Below, piece by piece: positions 51,772 through 60,451 of a stretch of 64,000 nucleotides of DNA. The stretch spans positions 2,356,001 through 2,420,000 of the forward strand of contig NZ_CP102269.1 of assembly GCF_025148635.1 (NCBI RefSeq). Direction: 5' to 3'. The notes beneath the pieces were generated by a model. The model saw nothing but the letters and a program-made list of their open reading frames with translations, was not told the origin of the DNA and made no database searches. The translations under genes and the position numbers were made by a program. Every line of letters begins with the position of its first letter. Position 1 is the stretch's first letter. Source of the DNA: Butyricimonas virosa (GTDB lineage Bacteria > Bacteroidota > Bacteroidia > Bacteroidales > Marinifilaceae).

Positions 51772-52947
51772 ATGAAAATAATTTTGTTTGATGATAAAAG
51801 TTGGGGTACTTTACGACCCTTGACTTTTACTCGTCCGATTTCTGAATTGAGGGTTGGAATTCTCACGATCCGGGAAAAGTGGGAAAAGCGGTTTGGGGAT
51901 AAGGTTGCATATCTGACTAAAGACTACCTTCAGGAAAAGTTCCCGTTGTCTGTGGAAGACGATAATTTGCTTATCAATAGTTCGGTATGTCCGAATGATG
52001 AATTGATGCAGAAAATCAGGTTTTTACAGGCTGGAGAGATGTTATTACAGGGTGATTGTCTGATCGCCGTGCGGATGGGTATACAGGATGTTGCAACCTT
52101 TGATCCGATGGCTATACCCGATTTTACACGTAAAGAATACACGGGAGAGTTTACCCGTGTTGTTTATCCTTACCATTTGTTTTCACTGAATGCCCAAGAA
52201 TTGGAGGTTGATTTCCGATTGATTACGGAAGGGCGTGAGAGTGCCCTGTTGAATAGTTGCGTGCAGGTGTACGGGAAGTACCCCGTTTTCGTGGAAGAGG
52301 GGGCTGTTGTGCGCTGTGCGGTAATTAACACGGAAGGAGGCCCGGTATATATCGGTAAAGATGCCGAGATTATGGAAGGTGTTCTCGTGCGAGGACCGTT
52401 GGCGATGTGCGAACATTCGGTGTTGACGATGGGTGCCAAGGTGTATGGGGCGACAACTTTAGGTCCGTATTGCAAATGCGGGGGTGAGGTGAACAACGTT
52501 GTGATGATTGGTTATTCGAATAAGGCTCATGACGGTTTCCTCGGGAATTCCGTGCTGGGCGAGTGGTGTAACATTGGTGCCGGGACGAATAATTCCAATC
52601 TGAAAAACACTTACGTGGAGGTGAAGTTGTGGGATTACGAGACCAAGCATTTCCGTCGAACCGGACTTCAATTCTGCGGTCTGATCATGGGTGACCATGC
52701 TAAACTAGGTATTTCCACCATGATTAATACTGGAACGGTGATCGGTGTGGGTACCAATATTTTCGGTTCGGATTTTCCCCGGAATTTCGTTCCTTCCTTC
52801 TCATGGGGTGGTGCCAGTGGATTCACGGAGCATAAAATGAATCAATTCGTTTCCACGGCTGAAGCTGTTATGAAACGCCGGAACAAAACGTTTGATGATG
52901 TCGATCGCCGGATTATCGAACATGTGTTTGCAGATCCTGAACGGTAG
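51772..52947 (+). CDS. GlmU-like putative sugar nucleotidyltransferase with left-handed beta-helix
   Basis: 391 residues. The N-terminus (MKIILFDDKSWGTLRPLTFTRPISELRVGILTIREKWE) resembles Bacteroidota GlmU family proteins and lacks the classical GxGTRM loop. Residues about 180-350 form a left-handed beta-helix of hexapeptide repeats (GPVYIGKDAEIMEGVLVRGPLAMCE, YGATTLGPYCKCGGEVNN, NIGAGTNNSNLKN), as in acyltransferases. A role in sugar-nucleotide or cell-wall precursor synthesis is likely, but which reaction is unclear. It is a single gene with a good promoter. A 13-bp inverted repeat (52963-52975 with 52991-53003) follows it. Confidence 0.88.
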   Translation: MKIILFDDKSWGTLRPLTFTRPISELRVGILTIREKWEKRFGDKVAYLTKDYLQEKFPLSVEDDNLLINSSVCPNDELMQKIRFLQAGEMLLQGDCLIAVRMGIQDVATFDPMAIPDFTRKEYTGEFTRVVYPYHLFSLNAQELEVDFRLITEGRESALLNSCVQVYGKYPVFVEEGAVVRCAVINTEGGPVYIGKDAEIMEGVLVRGPLAMCEHSVLTMGAKVYGATTLGPYCKCGGEVNNVVMIGYSNKAHDGFLGNSVLGEWCNIGAGTNNSNLKNTYVEVKLWDYETKHFRRTGLQFCGLIMGDHAKLGISTMINTGTVIGVGTNIFGSDFPRNFVPSFSWGGASGFTEHKMNQFVSTAEAVMKRRNKTFDDVDRRIIEHVFADPER

Positions 52948-53231
52948 ATGATCATGTGTAATCCTAAGGTAATCCCAATGATGACATTTCGGATTACCTT
53001 GGGAGTCACTTGTGGTAATGTAGAAAATACATACTTTAGAAAACTTTATCTTCCCCTTTATATAAGATGGATCCCCTAGGTCATAACTGCATATTCCAGT
53101 ACGAAAACATGGGCGTGTTAGGTAATATTTGTAGTTTATGGCTATCATTACGAATGTAGTGAAATAATTTATATTTATACGAATGTTTTTCACTATATTT
53201 GTGAATAGTTGAAATGCATACTTAAAAGATT

Positions 53232-56200
53232 ATGGATATAAAAAATATCAACACGATAGCATTTTACAACATTCGATTATTATTAAGGGAAAAATTATTA
53301 TGGTTTTATACCTTAGGGATGTATATCGTGATCTTGTTTGCTCAATTGAGTAATCAGAGTATTTTAGGGAGGTATTCGTTTTGCGTTGCGGATTTTTCCT
53401 CATCTGTCCCGTTTATGAATACTTTCTTTTTCTTGATTTTTCAAACGCTTCCTTTGGTGATTTTGAGTTGTCACTTTTTGAGTAAAAAACGTTATGTGGA
53501 TAGCATGGAAACGGTGTACTATCGGCCGGAAAGTAATGCGGAATACGTGTGTGGCGTGTTTATTGCTTTTATTAGTGTGTTTGGTGGTGCGGCAGTACTT
53601 TCGTTGTTGATGATTATGGTGATGCATCTGTTGTTTATGCCTTTCCCGTTGGGTGGAATTTACTATCTATTTTATTTGTTTTTGATGGTTATGCCGGCCC
53701 TTGTATTCATGCTGGGACTTTCTTTTTTTGTTATTACTTGGTTAAAGAATCGGGTGTTGAGTATGATTCTTCTCCTTGGATTTTTAGTGTCCACGATATT
53801 TTATATTTCAGATTATCAATTCGGTTTGTTGGATCCGTTGGGGCTTTCTTTACCGAGTGCCTTTTCCAGGATAACAGGCCATTCTGATATGTTGGGTTAT
53901 CTTTTACAGCGAGGGGCATGTTTTTTCTTGGGGCTTGGTTTTGTCGGGTTGACCATTTTAAAATTCGATCGAATTCCGAACCGACCTTGTAGTCGTTGTA
54001 AATGGATAATGGCTTTCTTTTTTTTGATCATGGGGGTGGTGTGTGGAAGTTCTTTTTTCTTTTTGCGGCAGGATGAATTTCGTGAACGTTTGAATTATAG
54101 ATCTATTTACGAAAAATATTCTTCTTACCCGAAAGCTTATCTTGAGTCTCAGGATATTGATTATGAGCAACGAGAGGATGAAATGTTTGTGAATACAAAA
54201 CTCGTTGTGCGGAATTGTACGGGGGTGGAACTTGACAAGGTGTTGCTTTACTTGAATCCGAGTTTGGAGGTGACTTCCTTGTTCATAAATGGAACGACTT
54301 CCCTTTATGAACGGGAAAAGCAAGTGATTGACGTACCGGCGAGATTGTCCCCCGGGGATTCGTTGCTATTGGAACTATCTTATAAAGGTCAAATCGACGA
54401 GAGAATTTGTTATCTGAATGTTCCGGATGCAGAAATCGCAGATACACGCGAGCGTATGTATTTGGCTTGTCGTTTGGGGAAACGTTATTCGTATTTACGA
54501 AAAGATTTTACTTTGTTGATCCCGGAGGTTTTGTGGTACCCGACGACTGTTCCTCCGGAAAATCCGGGTTCCCCGTATGATAATTCTAGGGATTTTACTC
54601 GTTACTCGTTGCGAGTACGTAATTACGGGAAAAATAAAGTTATTTCCCAGGGAATGCGAATGAAAAAGGGGGATCAACTTGTGTTTCGGAATGAATCCCC
54701 GTTGCCGGGTCTCACGCTTAATATAGGCGATTACGTTACCCGGCAGTTGATTGTGGATAGTGTGACTTACGAGCTTCACGTGTGGCGTAAACACGCTTCA
54801 TTGTTAAAACTATTGAACGATCGGTTGTTACCTTCTCCTGTACGAGAGGGAACTTCTGCGAGGTCAATTATCCGTGGAGCTCGTCACGTGGCTGAAATTT
54901 CTGCGGGGAATAAATATCCTTATAAACGTTTTCAATTTGTGGAAACACCCTTGGATTTTACCTCTTATTTCCGTAATGAGATGAAGTGTAGTGGGTTTGT
55001 GCAGCCTGAAGTTTTGTATTTCCCTGAACGAGGATTCGGGACTAAAATATTTTCTAGTGAGGTAGAAGTTGCTGTTCATTTATTATTGTTTCGAGAAGAA
55101 GTATGGCGAAATACCTTTTCATGGAACAAAATTTTAGGATGGAATATGTTGTGGAGAAAATATCGTTTGGAAGATGTTGAGTGCAGTAAAAATCCACATT
55201 TAATTTATGCCCAATTTAATAATCAAATTTCGGGTATAGTTTCTCAAACTTATCCTTTCTTGAATTCTTTAATGAATCTAATAATAGAAGATAACAACCA
55301 GACGAGAATAGAGGCACGACCTGCTTTGACACCCATTTGGGAACAGCAGGCGATTGATTATCTTCGTTCGCGTAGTTTGAAAGATGCTTTACACGATAAT
55401 TCTTTGGATGTGGCAGTACTTGATGCCATTTTTGTATTAAAGGAACGGGAGTTGGTGGATATACTTCAAACCCAAGGGGTCGATCAGGATAAGCTAGTGT
55501 TTTTTTTGATGGATTTTTTTAATAAGTACCGTTTCAAAATGGTTGATTTTGAACAATTAAACGAGGAGTTTAAAGCGGTTTTTCAAGTAGATTGGAATAT
55601 GATATTGCCTTCTTGGTATATGAACAATAAAATTCCGACATATTTGCTAAAAATTGCAAAAATATTGAGAGTAAAAACTGAAAATTCAAAAGATTGCCGT
55701 TATCGTATAGAATTTGCTGTTTTTAATGATAGTGATGTGGATGGGGTGGTCAATTTTAGAACATCTACTTATTTACCGGGAGGTTGGCCGGAGATGCAAC
55801 GGGCTCATAAAGAAAAAAGACGGGAATCTATTATTAAATACCATGCATTTAAAATTGAAGCCGGAACAGGTAAACGATTTGCATTCGAGGTGAATGAATT
55901 TTTGGATTTCATGATAAATACTAATATTGCCGGAAATTTGCCTAACTCTTTTTTGTGTCGGGCAACGGGGATATTTGCATCGGATACGACTCAATACATG
56001 GAAGAAGTTTCTAGAGATTATTTTTTATCTGACACGAACGAATTTATTGTGGATAATACGGACCCGGGTTGCAAGATCACACAACCTTCGACTTTGTTGA
56101 AATTAGTAAAAAACGAACACTTGAAGTCGCCCAAATCATGGATTCGATTTATAAATTTTAAAGAAGAAAACGCAATTTTCCCAACTTCCCAATGGAAAGA

Positions 56201-56555
56201 GTATATTGATCAAAATTGTCAAGGAACTACAATTCGAAGTTTTGTATTTACGCGGGGAAAATCGGGTGATTATCGTTTGACTTGGGAGGCTGATCTTCCA
56301 AAAGAAGGTGTGTATGAGGCTTTCGTGTATATTCCAAGTTATTCATTAAATATGATGCAGAAATATAAAATCTCACCGTTGGGTGGGGAGGAGAAAGTGG
56401 TTTATGTTGATACTAGAGGCGAGTGGTGTTCTTTGGGCGTATATAATTGCCTTCCTGGTGTAAATAAAATATCGCTTAGTGATGAAGGGGAAGAAAATCA
56501 GATTATTGTTGGTGATGCTATTAAATGGGTCTACCAAGGAAAAGCGATGGAATGA
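53232..56555 (+). CDS. ABC-2 type permease fused to M1-peptidase-like region, orphan
   Basis: 1107 residues. Residues 1-280 contain about seven hydrophobic spans in ABC-2 permease style (NIRLLLREKLLWFYTLGMYIVILF; LSLLMIMVMHLLFM; VLSMILLLGFLVSTIFYIS). Residues about 290-800 have the layout of the extracytoplasmic M1 aminopeptidase-like part of Bacteroidota permease/M1 proteins (VNTKLVVRNCTGVELDKVLLYLNP; YPYKRFQFVETPLDF). No HExxH or GAMEN motif is present, so it is probably not a peptidase. The last 120 residues (FVFTRGKSGDYRLTWEADLP, EGVYEAFVYIPS) resemble golvesin-type C-terminal domains. No ABC ATPase gene is adjacent. A -7-like TATATTTG (53194-53201) precedes it. Confidence 0.7.
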   Translation: MDIKNINTIAFYNIRLLLREKLLWFYTLGMYIVILFAQLSNQSILGRYSFCVADFSSSVPFMNTFFFLIFQTLPLVILSCHFLSKKRYVDSMETVYYRPESNAEYVCGVFIAFISVFGGAAVLSLLMIMVMHLLFMPFPLGGIYYLFYLFLMVMPALVFMLGLSFFVITWLKNRVLSMILLLGFLVSTIFYISDYQFGLLDPLGLSLPSAFSRITGHSDMLGYLLQRGACFFLGLGFVGLTILKFDRIPNRPCSRCKWIMAFFFLIMGVVCGSSFFFLRQDEFRERLNYRSIYEKYSSYPKAYLESQDIDYEQREDEMFVNTKLVVRNCTGVELDKVLLYLNPSLEVTSLFINGTTSLYEREKQVIDVPARLSPGDSLLLELSYKGQIDERICYLNVPDAEIADTRERMYLACRLGKRYSYLRKDFTLLIPEVLWYPTTVPPENPGSPYDNSRDFTRYSLRVRNYGKNKVISQGMRMKKGDQLVFRNESPLPGLTLNIGDYVTRQLIVDSVTYELHVWRKHASLLKLLNDRLLPSPVREGTSARSIIRGARHVAEISAGNKYPYKRFQFVETPLDFTSYFRNEMKCSGFVQPEVLYFPERGFGTKIFSSEVEVAVHLLLFREEVWRNTFSWNKILGWNMLWRKYRLEDVECSKNPHLIYAQFNNQISGIVSQTYPFLNSLMNLIIEDNNQTRIEARPALTPIWEQQAIDYLRSRSLKDALHDNSLDVAVLDAIFVLKERELVDILQTQGVDQDKLVFFLMDFFNKYRFKMVDFEQLNEEFKAVFQVDWNMILPSWYMNNKIPTYLLKIAKILRVKTENSKDCRYRIEFAVFNDSDVDGVVNFRTSTYLPGGWPEMQRAHKEKRRESIIKYHAFKIEAGTGKRFAFEVNEFLDFMINTNIAGNLPNSFLCRATGIFASDTTQYMEEVSRDYFLSDTNEFIVDNTDPGCKITQPSTLLKLVKNEHLKSPKSWIRFINFKEENAIFPTSQWKEYIDQNCQGTTIRSFVFTRGKSGDYRLTWEADLPKEGVYEAFVYIPSYSLNMMQKYKISPLGGEEKVVYVDTRGEWCSLGVYNCLPGVNKISLSDEGEENQIIVGDAIKWVYQGKAME

Positions 56556-56575
56556 TGATTGCAAGGCTATATTGG

Positions 56576-56625
56576 TATAATACAAAAAAAAGGAGATTCT
56601 TGGAATCTCCTTTTTTTGTATTATA
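56576..56625. terminator. Long bidirectional terminator, permease/rpmE2
   Basis: TATAATACAAAAAAAAGG and its continuation AGATTC pair with GAATCTCC, T7, GTATTATA over about 23 bp with one bulged A and a 3-nt loop. It serves both convergent genes. Confidence 0.85.
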
Positions 56626-56634
56626 TCAGAAAAA

Positions 56635-56898
56635 TTATTTCTTTCTGTTTTCCATGTGGTTCTTGTAACGGTTCATGAACTTGTCAACACGTCCTGCAGT
56701 GTCGATCAGTTTAATCTTACCGGTATAGAACGGGTGTGAAGAGTTGGAGATTTCCATCTTTACTAATGGATATTCAACTCCGTCGATCTCGATAGTCTCC
56801 TTCGTTGCAGCAGTAGACTTGGTGATTGTAGTCGTTCCATTAGACATATCTTTAAACGCTACTAATCTGTAATTTTCAGGATGTATGCCCTTTTTCAT
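56635..56898 (-). CDS. rpmE2: Ribosomal protein L31, type B
   Basis: 87 residues from Met at 56898 (MKKGIHPENYRLVAFKDMSNG). It lacks the CxxC zinc pairs of type A L31, so it is the zinc-independent form, and has the ending HPFYTGKIKLIDTAGRVDKFMNRYKN. A longer frame to 56958 would start inside the promoter, which supports this start. It is a component of the 50S subunit. Confidence 0.97.
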   Translation of the reverse strand: MKKGIHPENYRLVAFKDMSNGTTTITKSTAATKETIEIDGVEYPLVKMEISNSSHPFYTGKIKLIDTAGRVDKFMNRYKNHMENRKK

Positions 56899-56940
56899 TT
56901 CGTATATAATTTTAAAATTGTTTCTTGGTTTAACGGGCAG

Positions 56941-56971
56941 CAAAGATAGTTGATTCATTATAAATCACAAA
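56941..56971 (-). promoter_or_regulatory. Promoter of rpmE2
   Basis: On the minus strand TTTG (56971-56968), 19 nt, then TATCTTTG (56948-56941). The leader before the start codon is about 38 nt. Confidence 0.8.
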
Positions 56972-57127
56972 GAATTTCAGAGACTTTTTTAATTGAGAGC
57001 GAGAAAAGTCTGATGAAACGGGTTGAAATTCACGTGTTGTAGTGGGGAGGGTGGTTTCTGGATTAAAAAGTGATGCCGGAGTTTATGCTTGTCAAAACCT
57101 ACTTCCGGCATTGGGAAATGGATAATG

Positions 57128-57883
57128 TTATTTCTGCGGGGAGACTTCTTTGCGAAGTTGGGAAAGTAATTCCTCTCCCACGAAACGTTCGAATGTTTCG
57201 GGTGTTGGGGTGTCCTTCTGCATTTTTATGGCAGCGAGGTATTTTGCCTTGTCTTCTCCCGGGATGATGATGAGCGGCTCCCGGAACATCATCTGGATAT
57301 AGTTCATCATTAGGAGTCCGACGCTAATATTCCCAGCCCCGAAAGGTTTTATATGCATGAAACGATAGTGAAAGTCTGCGGCAAGTTTCACGGTCAGAAT
57401 GTCGTGAACGTTACCTAGCTTTTCATTTGTCTCCTTGCATAATTGTTCCAGCATATCCGGGATTTGAGCGTAGTTGGCGAGAACGCCTTCTTCATAATAC
57501 TCCTCTCCCAACCGAAAATCGCCTAGTGAGGTATCGTAACCACCGATTGTGGTGTATACTTCTTTGCCCGTGTGTTGCATTACTTTTGCGCTGACTTCCC
57601 GTACGAAGTCGAGCGAGAGTCTTTTGCGTTGTTGTGCGCATTTAACCAGGTAAAGGAAGGCGTTACTTAGGTCTTTTATCCGGTGCGTGTCTTCTCGTGT
57701 AACTTTGGGTGAGATCTCAATATCGTTCAGGATATTGAAAAAGTCCTGTTTCTTGATGTCCATGCCGTCTAGGCGGGCAATCTCGTAGAGTAATGTTTCC
57801 GACCGTCGGGGTGAATAGCCTTTCGTGTCCAGTTGCGCTCTTTCGAGGTATTCTTTGCGAGTTTTGCATAGTTCTTGCCACAT
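57128..57883 (-). CDS. Fic-domain protein with degenerate active-site motif
   Basis: 251 residues, all-helical Fic fold: VREVSAKVMQHTG with the flap region YTTIGGYDTSLGDFRLG, then KLAADFHYRFMHIKPFGAGNISVGLLMMNYI. The Fic catalytic loop is HPFxxGNGRxxR; here it reads KPFGAGNISVGL (179-190). The catalytic His, the acidic residue, both Arg and the second Gly are replaced while PF and GN remain. AMP transfer by the known mechanism is therefore unlikely. No antitoxin gene is adjacent. It could be a pseudo-enzyme or use another chemistry. Confidence 0.85.
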   Translation of the reverse strand: MWQELCKTRKEYLERAQLDTKGYSPRRSETLLYEIARLDGMDIKKQDFFNILNDIEISPKVTREDTHRIKDLSNAFLYLVKCAQQRKRLSLDFVREVSAKVMQHTGKEVYTTIGGYDTSLGDFRLGEEYYEEGVLANYAQIPDMLEQLCKETNEKLGNVHDILTVKLAADFHYRFMHIKPFGAGNISVGLLMMNYIQMMFREPLIIIPGEDKAKYLAAIKMQKDTPTPETFERFVGEELLSQLRKEVSPQK

Positions 57884-57965
57884 AATCGTTCTTTTTTATC
57901 GATGATACGTGTAAACAAAACGGGGGGTTGTTTTTTTATGGTTATTTGTGACAAGGCGATTTATG

Positions 57966-57997
57966 TTGACAATTTTGTTTGGAATGTTGTATCTTTG
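57966..57997 (+). promoter_or_regulatory. Promoter of the PgeF operon
   Basis: TTG (57966-57968), 21 nt, then TATCTTTG (57990-57997). It supports the start at 58021 over an in-frame upstream start at 57979. Confidence 0.7.
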
Positions 57998-58020
57998 TGC
58001 GCTCAAAAGAACGAATAAAT

Positions 58021-58836
58021 ATGATTAGGGTTGAGAGAGATAAAGTTGCGTTCTACCAGTTTTTGGAATTACGGGATTTTCCGGGATTAATTCATTTCGT
58101 GTCGGGAAGGGAAGGAGGCGTTAGTGTCGGCGGGCAATCTGCGTTGAATCTAGGGTTCATGGATGAGGATCGGGATGATCGGGTGTTGACTAACCGGATA
58201 TTGCTGGCAGAGGCGGTTGGCTGTGGCGTGGATGATTTTATTTTTGGAGAACAAAAACACACCACTCACGTAGAAGTCGTGACCCGGGCACAGCGTGGTC
58301 GGGGAGGACGGGAAAAAGCAACCCGCTTGCCTTCGACGGATGCTTTGATTACGAGAGAAACGGGTGTTTGTCTGATGGTGCTTGCGGCCGATTGTGTGCC
58401 TGTTTTGATGTACGATCCCCGGATGCGGGTGATTGCTGCCGTCCATGCCGGATGGCGGGGTACGGTGGGAAGAATTGCTGCGAAGACCGAGGAACGGATG
58501 CGGGAGGAGTTCGGATGTGATCCTCGGGATATGATTGTTGGAATTGGCCCCTCTATCGGCCCTTGTTGTTTCGAGGTTGGAGAAGAGGTCGTTGAGGCGG
58601 CACTCGAGGGCTTGGGGGATTTGAAGGGCTTAGTGGAAACGGGGAAACACCCCGGGAAGTATCAGTTGAATCTGTGGGAGGCGAACCGTCGTCAATTACG
58701 GCAAGTGGGAGTGGAAGATGCTCGTATCGAAGTAGCGGGCATTTGTACCGTTTGTCATCATGATCAATTTTTTTCCTATCGAGGGGACCGGGGTAACACG
58801 GGACGATTCGGGGCGGGAATCATGTTAAATATATAA
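58021..58836 (+). CDS. pgeF: PgeF/YfiH-type laccase-domain protein (peptidoglycan editing factor)
   Basis: 271 residues from ATG 58021. The family metal/active-site residues are visible: EQKHTTHVEVV (His), LAADCVPVLM (Cys), AVHAGWRGTVGRI (His), then GIGPSIGPCCFEVG. The family was first called polyphenol oxidase; E. coli PgeF hydrolyses wrongly built muropeptide precursors. It is the first gene of a tight cluster with LrgA-, LrgB- and exonuclease-like genes; the next gene starts 6 nt after its stop. A link to cell-wall upkeep is inferred. Confidence 0.92.
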   Translation: MIRVERDKVAFYQFLELRDFPGLIHFVSGREGGVSVGGQSALNLGFMDEDRDDRVLTNRILLAEAVGCGVDDFIFGEQKHTTHVEVVTRAQRGRGGREKATRLPSTDALITRETGVCLMVLAADCVPVLMYDPRMRVIAAVHAGWRGTVGRIAAKTEERMREEFGCDPRDMIVGIGPSIGPCCFEVGEEVVEAALEGLGDLKGLVETGKHPGKYQLNLWEANRRQLRQVGVEDARIEVAGICTVCHHDQFFSYRGDRGNTGRFGAGIMLNI

Positions 58837-58841
58837 ATGGA

Positions 58842-59198
58842 ATGTTAGGAGGAATTTTTATTATTATGGCTTTTTATTTACTGGGAGAATGTTGTGCCTG
58901 GTTGATAAACGATTTCGTGCCGGGGAGCGTGTTGGGAATGATGTTTTTGTTCTTGGCATTATCCATGCGTTGGGTCAGGCCGGAGAGAGTGCGTCCGGTG
59001 GCTCGTTTCCTTTGTGATAATATGGCGTTTTTCTTTCTCCCGGCGGGAGTGGGGATTATCACGTCTATGGATGTGTTGTCTCGTTACTGGGACATCGTAT
59101 TGGTGGTGGGGACGGTGACGACTTTGTTAGTTTTGATCGTGGTGGCGGTTTTGCAACAATGGCAAGAGGATCATCGGGCACATGGTAAAACGAATTAA
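58842..59198 (+). CDS. CidA/LrgA family membrane protein
   Basis: 118 residues with four hydrophobic spans. Family features are FVPGSVLGMMFLFLAL and FFFLPAGVGIITSMDVL, matching the CidA/LrgA (holin-like) family. LrgA with LrgB modulates murein hydrolase activity or metabolite efflux in other bacteria. It starts 6 nt after the PgeF gene and 12 nt before the LrgB gene. The start at 58842 is the only good one in frame. Confidence 0.9.
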   Translation: MLGGIFIIMAFYLLGECCAWLINDFVPGSVLGMMFLFLALSMRWVRPERVRPVARFLCDNMAFFFLPAGVGIITSMDVLSRYWDIVLVVGTVTTLLVLIVVAVLQQWQEDHRAHGKTN

Positions 59199-59209
59199 TT
59201 TGTAGGAAG

Positions 59210-59908
59210 ATGCAGTCTATTATTTCGTCAGAGATATTTATAATAACATTAGTGGCCGGGGTATACTTGGCAGCGCTCTGGTTGTATCGGAAAACGAGAT
59301 TGGCGCTCTTACATCCTTTGTTAGTTTCTATCCCGGCCTTGGTGGCGGTGATGAGCGTAATCGGGATTCCGTATGAATCTTTCCGACAAGGGAGCCGGAT
59401 GATTAATTTCCTGCTGGGACCTTCTGTTGTGGCTTTGGGGTACGTGTTGTGGGAACAGGTGGAATATATGAAGAGTAATGCGGTGTCGATCATGACTTCT
59501 ATTTTTGTCGGGAGTTTGGTGGGAATCGTGAGCGTAATTTGTATTGCTCGCTGGATGGGAGCGGACCACGTGTTGATAGCGACGTTGGAACCGAAGTCCG
59601 TGACGACCCCGATAGCGATGGGGGTAGCCGAGAAAGCGGGGGGTATTCCTGCCATTGCGGCGGTAATTGTTATCGTGGTGGGAATATTCGGGGGGATCGT
59701 GGGCCCTTTCGTGTTGAACAAATTGAATATCGATAGTAAGATTGCCCGGGGATTATCCCTTGGTGCCGCAGCTCACGGGTTGGGTACAGCTAGGGCAATG
59801 GAACTGGGTGCGTTGGAAGGGGCCATTAGTGGGTTGGCGATTGGTTTGATGGGGGTGATGACCGCTATATTGGTGCCTATTGTTGAATGGGTCATGTCAT
59901 TATTCTAG
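59210..59908 (+). CDS. LrgB family membrane protein
   Basis: 232 residues with six or seven hydrophobic spans. The LrgB core is NFLLGPSVVALGYVLWEQ, ATLEPKSVTTPIAMGVAEKAGGIPAIAAVIVIVVGIFGG and the ending GLGTARAMELGALEGAISGLAIGLMGV. It is the partner of the LrgA-like protein upstream. The exonuclease gene starts 2 nt after its stop, so all four genes are probably co-transcribed. Confidence 0.95.
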   Translation: MQSIISSEIFIITLVAGVYLAALWLYRKTRLALLHPLLVSIPALVAVMSVIGIPYESFRQGSRMINFLLGPSVVALGYVLWEQVEYMKSNAVSIMTSIFVGSLVGIVSVICIARWMGADHVLIATLEPKSVTTPIAMGVAEKAGGIPAIAAVIVIVVGIFGGIVGPFVLNKLNIDSKIARGLSLGAAAHGLGTARAMELGALEGAISGLAIGLMGVMTAILVPIVEWVMSLF

Positions 59909-59909
59909 G

Positions 59910-60440
59910 ATGTTAAAGAATTTCACGGCTATCGATTTCGAGACGGCTAACCGTTACCCGACAAGCGCTTGCTCGATCGGAATTGTTGTCGTGCAGGATG
60001 GTGAGATCACGGAAGAGTTCTCGCATTTGATTAAGCCGGAGCCGTACTATTTTAACAAGAAGTTTATCGAGATTCACGGGATTACTCCCGCGATGGTGGA
60101 AGATGCGCCTTCGTTTTATGATTTGTGGAGTGTGATCGGGCATTACTTTGATACGGAAGCATTGGTTGCACATAATGCGGGATTTGATATAAGTGTTTTG
60201 AAGGCTTGCCTGGAACGGGCGGATTTATATGCTCGTTTGCCTGAATCTTTTTGTACTTGCCGGTTGTCCCGGAAGTGGGTGAAAGGCTTACCCAATTATA
60301 AATTGAATACTTTGTGTGATCATTTCGGGATAGCGTTAAATCACCATGAGGCGTTAAGTGATGCCCGAGGTGCGGCAAAAATCATGATTGAATTGTCGAA
60401 GTTGAGTCTTTTTCATGATTTTTTTCCTCACTGTCAGTGA
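59910..60440 (+). CDS. 3'-5' exonuclease, DnaQ-like (DEDDh)
   Basis: 176 residues from ATG 59910. The DEDDh motifs are complete: TAIDFETAN (Asp, Glu), VAHNAGFDISVL (Asp) and HEALSDARGA (His, Asp). It resembles stand-alone DNA polymerase III epsilon-like exonucleases in the cytosol that trim 3' ends. It is the last gene of the PgeF-LrgA-LrgB cluster. A hairpin formed by GATTTTTTTCCTCAC/GTGAGGAAAAAAATC around 60418-60451 overlaps its stop and terminates both this gene and convergent punA. Confidence 0.93.
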   Translation: MLKNFTAIDFETANRYPTSACSIGIVVVQDGEITEEFSHLIKPEPYYFNKKFIEIHGITPAMVEDAPSFYDLWSVIGHYFDTEALVAHNAGFDISVLKACLERADLYARLPESFCTCRLSRKWVKGLPNYKLNTLCDHFGIALNHHEALSDARGAAKIMIELSKLSLFHDFFPHCQ

Positions 60441-60451
60441 GGAAAAAAATC
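60418..60451. terminator. Hairpin overlapping the exonuclease 3' end and the punA stop
   Basis: GATTTTTTTCCTCAC is repeated as its complement GTGAGGAAAAAAATC with a 4-nt loop. It is T-rich on both strands, as in a bidirectional terminator. Confidence 0.7.

Noticed and set aside
57128..57883. Fic/antitoxin (FicTA- or Doc-type) toxin module
   Set aside because: No small antitoxin gene is adjacent, no inhibitory-helix motif was evident, and the catalytic loop is degenerate.
59065..59721. 218-residue minus-strand frame over the LrgAB genes
   Set aside because: Thr/Ile/Pro-rich product typical of the antisense of membrane-protein genes; LrgA and LrgB on the plus strand are clear.
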